In this document: piece by piece, positions 8,901-17,900 of the stretch
How positions within the stretch are numbered: the first letter of the stretch is position 1
How the letters are laid out: every line of letters starts with the position of its first letter
Assembly: GCF_000013765.1 (NCBI RefSeq)
Contig: NC_007954.1
Coordinates: 434,001-498,000, forward strand
Length of the DNA stretch: 64,000 nucleotides
Source: Shewanella denitrificans OS217
GTDB taxonomy: Bacteria > Pseudomonadota > Gammaproteobacteria > Enterobacterales > Shewanellaceae
Direction of reading: 5' to 3'
Program-made: the position numbers and the translations under genes
Notes under the pieces: model-generated
Database searches by the model: none
What the model saw: the letters and a program-made list of their open reading frames with translations, nothing else
What the model was told of the DNA's origin: nothing

Positions 8901-11900
8901 GTCAGCGCTATGGTCATGACTTCTGAGTAAGAGGCCGAATTGAGCGTACCTGTATAACCCGTTAAAGTGTGAGATGAAGCATTCCAAATCCAAGCAATCG
9001 CATCGCCGCCAGAAGTAAACCCAGCAGGACCTGACAGAGATACCGTCAGAGCGTCACCATCAGCATCCTGAATGTTAATGGTTCCTGAGACGACAGTCGC
9101 ATTTGTAGAGTCAGTATTACCTTGATTATCCACTAGGCCATTAATTAAGCCTTCTTCTGAAACTGTTGCATTAGTTGCGGAAACGATAACCGGGGTGTCG
9201 TTAGTGCCGGTGATGGTCAAGGTGACCGTCTGGTCAACATAAGCCCCTTTATCGTCGGTGACGCGCACCACAAATGTGAGGGTTTCGGTTTGGCCTTGGG
9301 CCAGCGCTTGAGTGGCAGGTAAGCCGTTATCTAGGGTGTAGGTCCACTGACCGCTCGCTGGGTCAACACTAAAGGTGCCGTAGGTGGTGTCGGCGGTGCC
9401 TTGTACGCTCCATGCTTGGGTCGCATTGGCATCGACATCGGTCGCTGACAATTGACCTGTTGCAGTCGGTGTGCCGCTATCGGAGGCGCTTGCCTCGACC
9501 ACGGAGCCCGCTAACTGACTGACATCATTGGTGATAACGGGGCTGTCATTGGTGCCGGTAATGGTGATGGTCACCAATTGCTCAGCATAAGCACCATGCT
9601 CATCCGTGACGCGCACGGTGAATGTCAGCACTGCAGATTGACCTTCGGCCAGCGCTTGTGTGACGGATGCGGCATTGTCGAGTGAGTAAGTCCATTGGCC
9701 GCTTACAGGGTCAACGCTAAAGGCGCCGTAAGCGCTATCAGCCGTGCCTTGCACGCTCCAGGTTAGCGCTGCGCCTGCATCAACATCGGTTGCCACAAGT
9801 AGGCCGGTGGCTGTTGGGGTGCCGACAACATTGGTGCCGTTATCTAAATTACCCGCTTCAATCACAGTGCCACTGGCTTGACTGTCTTCGCCGATAACCG
9901 GGGTGTCGTTAGTCCCGGTGATGGTCAAGGTGACCGTCTGGTCAACATAAGCCCCTTTATCGTCGGTGACGCGCACCACAAATGTGAGGGTTTCGGTTTG
10001 GCCTTGGGCCAGCGCTTGAGTGGCAGGTAAGCCGTTATCTAGGGTGTAGGTCCACTGACCGCTCGCTGGGTCAACACTAAAGGTGCCGTAGGTGGTGTCG
10101 GCGGTGCCTTGTACGCTCCATGCTTGGGTCGCATTGGCATCGACATCGGTCGCTGACAATTGACCTGTTGCAGTCGGTGTGCCGCTATCGGAGGCGCTTG
10201 CCTCGACCACGGAGCCCGCTAACTGACTGACATCATTGGTGATAACGGGGCTGTCATTGGTGCCGGTAATGGTGATGGTCACCAATTGCTCAGCATAAGC
10301 ACCATGCTCATCCGTGACGCGCACGGTGAATGTCAGCACTGCAGATTGACCTTCGGCCAGCGCTTGTGTGACGGATGCGGCATTGTCGAGTGAGTAAGTC
10401 CATTGGCCACTTACAGGGTCAACGCTAAAGGCGCCGTAAGCGCTATCAGCCGTGCCTTGCACGCTCCAGGTTAGCGCTGCGCCTGCATCAACATCGGTTG
10501 CCACAAGTAGGCCGGTGGCTGTTGGGGTGCCGACAACATTGGTGCCGTTATCTAAATTACCCGCTTCAATCACAGTGCCGCTGGCTTGACTGTCTTCGCC
10601 GATAACCGGGGTGTCGTTAGTCCCGGTGATGGTCAGGGTGACCGTCTGGTCAACATAAGCCCCTTTATCGTCGGTGACGCGCACCACAAATGTGAGGGTT
10701 TCAGTTTGGCCTTGGGCCAGCGCTTGAGTGGCCGGTAAGCCGTTATCTAGGGTGTAGGTCCACTGACCGCTCGCTGGGTCAACGCTAAAGGTGCCGTAGG
10801 TGGTGTCGGCGGTGCCTTGTACGCTCCATGCTTGGGTCGCATTGGCATCGACATCGGTCGCTGACAATTGACCTGTTGCAGTCGGTGTGCCGCTATCGGA
10901 GGCGCTTGCCTCGACCACGGAGCCCGCTAACTGACTGACATCATTGGTGATAACGGGGCTGTCATTGGTGCCGGTAATGGTGATGGTCACCAATTGCTCA
11001 GCATAAGCACCATGCTCATCCGTGACGCGCACGGTGAATGTCAGCACTGCAGATTGACCTTCGGCCAGCGCTTGTGTGACGGATGCGGCATTGTCGAGTG
11101 AGTAAGTCCATTGGCCACTTACAGGGTCAACGCTAAAGGCGCCGTAAGCGCTATCAGCCGTGCCTTGCACGCTCCAGGTTAGCGCTGCGCCTGCATCAAC
11201 ATCGGTTGCCACAAGTAGGCCGGTGGCTGTTGGGGTGCCGACAACATTGGTGCCGTTATCTAAATTACCCGCTTCAATCACAGTGCCACTGGCTTGACTG
11301 TCTTCGCCGATAACCGGGGTGTCGTTAGTCCCGGTGATGGTCAAGGTGACCGTCTGGTCAACATAAGCCCCTTTATCGTCGGTGACGCGCACCACAAATG
11401 TGAGGGTTTCGGTTTGGCCTTGGGCCAGCGCTTGAGTGGCCGGTAAGCCGTTATCTAGGGTGTAGGTCCACTGACCGCTCGCTGGGTCAACGCTAAAGGT
11501 GCCGTAGGTGGTGTCGGCGGTGCCTTGTACGCTCCATGCTTGGGTCGCATTGGCATCGACATCGGTCGCTGACAATTGACCTGTTGCAGTCGGTGTGCCG
11601 CTATCGGAGGCGCTTGCCTCGACCACGGAGCCCGCTAACTGACTGACATCATTGGTGATAACGGGGCTGTCATTGGTGCCGGTAATGGTGATGGTCACCA
11701 ATTGCTCAGCATAAGCACCATGCTCATCCGTGACGCGCACGGTGAATGTCAGCACTGCAGATTGACCTTCGGCCAGCGCTTGTGTGACGGATGCGGCATT
11801 GTCGAGTGAGTAAGTCCATTGGCCGCTTACAGGGTCAACGCTAAAGGCACCGTAAGTGCTATCAGCCGTGCCTTGCACGCTCCAGGTTAGCGCTGCGCCT

Positions 11901-14900
11901 GCATCAACATCGGTTGCCACAAGTAGGCCGGTGGCTGTTGGGGTGCCGACAACATTGGTGCCGTTATCTAAATTACCCGCTTCAATCACAGTGCCACTGG
12001 CTTGACTGTCTTCGCCGATAACCGGGGTGTCGTTAGTCCCGGTGATGGTCAGGGTGACCGTCTGGTCAACATAAGCCCCTTTATCGTCGGTGACGCGCAC
12101 CACAAATGTGAGGGTTTCAGTTTGGCCTTGGGCCAGCGCTTGAGTGGCCGGTAAGCCGTTATCTAGGGTGTAGGTCCACTGACCGCTCGCTGGGTCAACG
12201 CTAAAGGTGCCGTAGGTGGTGTCGGCGGTGCCTTGTACGCTCCATGCTTGGGTCGCATTGGCATCGACATCGGTCGCTGACAATTGACCTGTTGCAGTCG
12301 GTGTGCCGCTATCGGAGGCGCTTGCCTCGACCACGGAGCCCGCTAACTGACTGACATCATTGGTGATAACGGGGCTGTCATTGGTGCCGGTAATGGTGAT
12401 GGTCACCAATTGCTCAGCATAAGCACCATGCTCATCCGTGACGCGCACGGTGAATGTCAGCACTGCAGATTGACCTTCGGCCAGCGCTTGTGTGACGGAT
12501 GCGGCATTGTCGAGTGAGTAAGTCCATTGGCCGCTTACAGGGTCAACGCTAAAGGCACCGTAAGTGCTATCAGCCGTGCCTTGCACGCTCCAGGTTAGCG
12601 CTGCGCCTGCATCAACATCGGTTGCCACAAGTAGGCCGGTGGCTGTTGGGGTGCCGACAACATTGGTGCCGTTATCCAAATTACCCGCTTCAATCACAGT
12701 GCCGCTGGCTTGACTGTCTTCGCCGATAACCGGGGTGTCGTTAGTCCCGGTGATGGTCAGGGTGACCGTCTGGTCAACATAAGCCCCTTTATCGTCGGTG
12801 ACGCGCACCACAAATGTGAGGGTTTCAGTTTGGCCTTGGGCCAGCGCTTGAGTGGCCGGTAAGCCGTTATCTAGGGTGTAGGTCCACTGACCGCTCGCTG
12901 GGTCAACGCTAAAGGTGCCGTAGGTGGTGTCGGCGGTGCCTTGTACGCTCCATGCTTGGGTCGCATTGGCATCGACATCGGTCGCTGACAATTGACCTGT
13001 TGCAGTCGGTGTGCCGCTATCGGAGGCGCTTGCCTCGACCACGGAGCCCGCTAACTGACTGACATCATTGGTGATAACGGGGCTGTCATTGGTGCCGGTA
13101 ATGGTGATGGTCACCAATTGCTCAGCATAAGCACCATGCTCATCCGTGACGCGCACGGTGAATGTCAGCACTGCAGATTGACCTTCGGCCAGCGCTTGTG
13201 TGACGGATGCGGCATTGTCGAGTGAGTAAGTCCATTGGCCGCTTACAGGGTCAACGCTAAAGGCACCGTAAGTGCTATCAGCCGTGCCTTGCACGCTCCA
13301 GGTTAGCGCTGCGCCTGCATCAACATCGGTTGCCACAAGTAGGCCGGTGGCTGTTGGGGTGCCGACAACATTGGTGCCGTTATCCAAATTACCCGCTTCA
13401 ATCACAGTGCCGCTGGCTTGACTGTCTTCGCCGATAACCGGGGTGTCGTTAGTCCCGGTGATGGTCAGGGTGACCGTCTGGTCAACATAAGCCCCTTTAT
13501 CGTCGGTGACGCGCACCACAAATGTGAGGGTTTCAGTTTGGCCTTGGGCCAGCGCTTGAGTGGCCGGTAAGCCGTTATCTAGGGTGTAGGTCCACTGACC
13601 GCTCGCTGGGTCAACGCTAAAGGTGCCGTAGGTGGTGTCGGCGGCGCCTTGTACGCTCCATGCTTGGGTCGCATTGGCATCGACATCGGTCGCTGACAAT
13701 TGACCTGTTGCAGTCGGTGTGCCGCTATCGGAGGCGCTTGCCTCGACCACGGAGCCCGCTAACTGACTGACATCATTGGTGATAACGGGGCTGTCATTGG
13801 TGCCGGTAATGGTGATGGTCACCAATTGCTCAGCATAAGCACCATGCTCATCCGTGACGCGCACGGTGAATGTCAGCACTGCAGATTGACCTTCGGCCAG
13901 CGCTTGTGTGACGGATGCGGCATTGTCGAGTGAGTAAGTCCATTGGCCGCTTACAGGGTCAACGCTAAAGGCACCGTAAGTGCTATCAGCCGTGCCTTGC
14001 ACGCTCCAGGTTAGCGCTGCGCCTGCATCAACATCGGTTGCCACAAGTAGGCCGGTGGCTGTTGGGGTGCCGACAACATTGGTGCCGTTATCCAAATTAC
14101 CCGCTTCAATCACAGTGCCGCTGGCTTGACTGTCTTCGCCGATAACCGGGGTGTCGTTAGTCCCGGTGATGGTCAGGGTGACCGTCTGGTCAACATAAGC
14201 CCCTTTATCGTCGGTGACGCGCACCACAAATGTGAGGGTTTCAGTTTGGCCTTGGGCCAGCGCTTGAGTGGCCGGTAAGCCGTTATCTAGGGTGTAGGTC
14301 CACTGACCGCTCGCTGGGTCAACGCTAAAGGTGCCGTAGGTGGTGTCGGCGGCGCCTTGTACGCTCCATGCTTGGGTCGCATTGGCATCGACATCGGTCG
14401 CTGACAATTGACCTGTTGCAGTCGGTGTGCCGCTATCGGAGGCGCTTGCCTCGACCACGGAGCCCGCTAACTGACTGACATCATTGGTGATAACGGGGCT
14501 GTCATTGGTGCCGGTAATGGTGATGGTCACCAATTGCTCAGCATAAGCACCATGCTCATCCGTGACGCGCACGGTGAATGTCAGCACTGCAGATTGACCT
14601 TCGGCCAGCGCTTGTGTGACGGATGCGGCATTGTCGAGTGAGTAAGTCCATTGGCCGCTTACAGGGTCAACGCTAAAGGCACCGTAAGTGCTATCAGCCG
14701 TGCCTTGCACGCTCCAGGTTAGCGCTGCGCCTGCATCAACATCGGTTGCCACAAGTAGGCCGGTGGCTGTTGGGGTGCCGACAACATTGGTGCCGTTATC
14801 TAAATTACCCGCTTCAATCACAGTGCCGCTGGCTTGACTGTCTTCGCCGATAACCGGGGTGTCGTTAGTCCCGGTGATGGTCAGGGTGACCGTCTGGTCA

Positions 14901-17900
14901 ACATAAGCCCCTTTATCGTCGGTGACGCGCACCACAAATGTGAGGGTTTCAGTTTGGCCTTGGGCCAGCGCTTGAGTGGCCGGTAAGCCGTTATCTAGGG
15001 TGTAGGTCCACTGACCGCTCGCTGGGTCAACGCTAAAGGTGCCGTAGGTGGTGTCGGCGGTGCCTTGTACGCTCCATGCTTGGGTCGCATTGGCATCGAC
15101 ATCGGTCGCTGACAATTGACCTGTTGCAGTCGGTGTGCCGCTATCGGAGGCGCTTGCCTCGACCACGGAGCCCGCTAACTGACTGACATCATTGGTGATA
15201 ACGGGGCTGTCATTGGTGCCGGTAATGGTGATGGTCACCAATTGCTCAGCATAAGCACCATGCTCATCCGTGACGCGCACGGTGAATGTCAGCACTGCAG
15301 ATTGACCTTCGGCCAGCGCTTGTGTGACGGATGCGGCATTGTCGAGTGAGTAAGTCCATTGGCCGCTTACAGGGTCAACGCTAAAGGCACCGTAAGTGCT
15401 ATCAGCCGTGCCTTGCACGCTCCAGGTTAGCGCTGCGCCTGCATCAACATCGGTTGCCACAAGTAGGCCGGTGGCTGTTGGGGTGCCGACAACATTGGTG
15501 CCGTTATCTAAATTACCCGCTTCAATCACAGTGCCACTGGCTTGACTGTCTTCGCCGATAACCGGGGTGTCGTTAGTCCCAGTGATGGTGATGGTGATGG
15601 TGTGTTCTGTGCCATCAGCACTTAAGACCACAAAGGTTTCAACCTTGGTTTCGCCTTCGGCCAAGTACTGTACATCTGCGTTAGCAACGTTATAAGTCCA
15701 ATTGCCCGCTGCATCAATGGTTAAGCTGCCCAAGGCGTCGACACTTGGTGTGCCATTGCCGACTTGGAATACAGATTGTCCTGTATCGGCGTCATTGATA
15801 GTTAAAGTGCCAGTGTCAACTAGAGTTGGATTGCTTGCATCTTCGGTCACCGCGCCAATGTCATCGCCAGCAATCACGGGAATGTCGTTAGTGCCGGTGA
15901 TGGTGATGGTGATGGTGTGTTCTGTGCCATCAGTACTTAAGACCACAAAGGTTTCAACCTTGGTTTCGCCTTCGGCCAAGTACTGTACATCTGCGTTAGC
16001 AACGTTATAAGTCCAATTGCCCGCTGCATCAATGGTTAAGCTGCCCAAGGCGCCGACACTTGGTGTGCCATTGCCGACTTGGAATACAGATTGTCCTGTA
16101 TCGGCGTCATTGATAGTTAAAGTGCCAGTGTCAACTAGAGTTGGATTGCTTGCATCTTCGGTCACCGCGCCAATGTCATCGCCAGCAATCACGGGAATGT
16201 CGTTAGTGCCGGTGATGGTGATGGTGATGGTGTGTTCTGTGCCATCAGCACTTAAGACCACAAAGGTTTCAACCTTGGTTTCGCCTTCGGCCAAGTACTG
16301 TACATCTGCGTTAGCAACGTTATAAGTCCAATTGCCCGCTGCATCAATGGTTAAGCTGCCCAAGGCGCCGACACTTGGTGTGCCATTGCCGACTTGGAAT
16401 ACAGATTGTCCTGTATCGGCGTCATTGATAGTTAAAGTGCCAGTGTCAACTAGAGTTGGATTGCTTGCATCTTCGGTCACCGCGCCAATGTCATCGCCAG
16501 CAATCACGGGAATGTCGTTAGTGCCGGTGATGGTGATGGTGATGGTGTGTTCTGTGCCATCAGCACTTAAGACCACAAAGGTTTCAACCTTGGTTTCGCC
16601 TTCGGCCAAGTACTGTACATCTGCGTTAGCAACGTTATAAGTCCAATTGCCCGCTGCATCAATGGTTAAGCTGCCCAAGGCGTCGACACTTGGTGTGCCA
16701 TTGCCGACTTGGAATACAGATTGTCCTGTATCGGCGTCATTGATAGTTAAAGTGCCAGTGTCAACTAGAGTTGGATTGCTTGCATCTTCGGTCACCGCGC
16801 CAATGTCATCGCCAGCAATCACGGGAATGTCGTTAGTGCCGGTGATGGTGATGGTGATGGTGTGTTCTGTGCCATCAGTACTTAAGACCACAAAGGTTTC
16901 AACCTTGGTTTCGCCTTCGGCCAAGTACTGTACATCTGCGTTAGCAACGTTATAAGTCCAATTGCCCGCTGCATCAATGGTTAAGCTGCCCAAGGCGCCG
17001 ACACTTGGTGTGCCATTGCCGACTTGGAATACAGATTGTCCTGTATCGGCGTCATTGATAGTTAAAGTGCCAGTGTCAACTAGAGTTGGATTGCTTGCAT
17101 CTTCGGTCACCGCGCCAATGTCATCGCCAGCAATCACGGGAATGTCGTTAGTGCCGGTGATGGTGATGGTGATGGTGTGTTCTGTGCCATCAGCACTTAA
17201 GACCACAAAGGTTTCAACCTTGGTTTCGCCTTCGGCCAAGTACTGTACATCTGCGTTAGCAACGTTATAAGTCCAATTGCCCGCTGCATCAATGGTTAAG
17301 CTGCCCAAGGCGCCGACACTTGGTGTGCCATTGCCGACTTGGAATACAGATTGTCCTGTATCGGCGTCATTGATAGTTAAAGTGCCAGTGTCAACTAGAG
17401 TTGGATTGCTTGCATCTTCGGTCACTGCGCCAATGTCATCGCCAGCAAACGCAGCTGGATCATCCACAGGAGTCACTTCGATGGTCAGTGTGGCAGTAGA
17501 ACCTGTGTTGGTGGTGTAAGTGACAACTGGGACGCTACCATTCCAATTTTCATTGGGAGTGAAAGTGTAAGAGCCATCGGCATTAAGCACTAATACGCCG
17601 CCCTCAAGCGTTACTGAGGTGCCAGCAGTATAGCTAGTGCCATCTACTTCGAAGCTGGTCACAGTCAAAGTGTTATCAAGATCACTGTCGTTATCCAGTA
17701 CATTGCCGCTTGCAACTGTGTCTTCAGCGATTGTGTTGGTGTCATTAATAAGTAGTGATGAGTCATCAACAGGGGTGACTGTGATGGTCAAAGTGGCCGT
17801 TGAGCCAGTATTTGTGGTGTAAGTGATAACGGGGACGCTACCATTCCAATTTTCATTGGGAGTGAAAGTGTAAGAGCCATCGGCATTAAGCACTAATACG

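Noticed and set aside
15702..17519. A ladder of near-identical 102-residue plus-strand frames
   Set aside because: They are antisense shadows of the 315-bp VCBS repeats; they recur with exactly the repeat period and have no ribosome sites.
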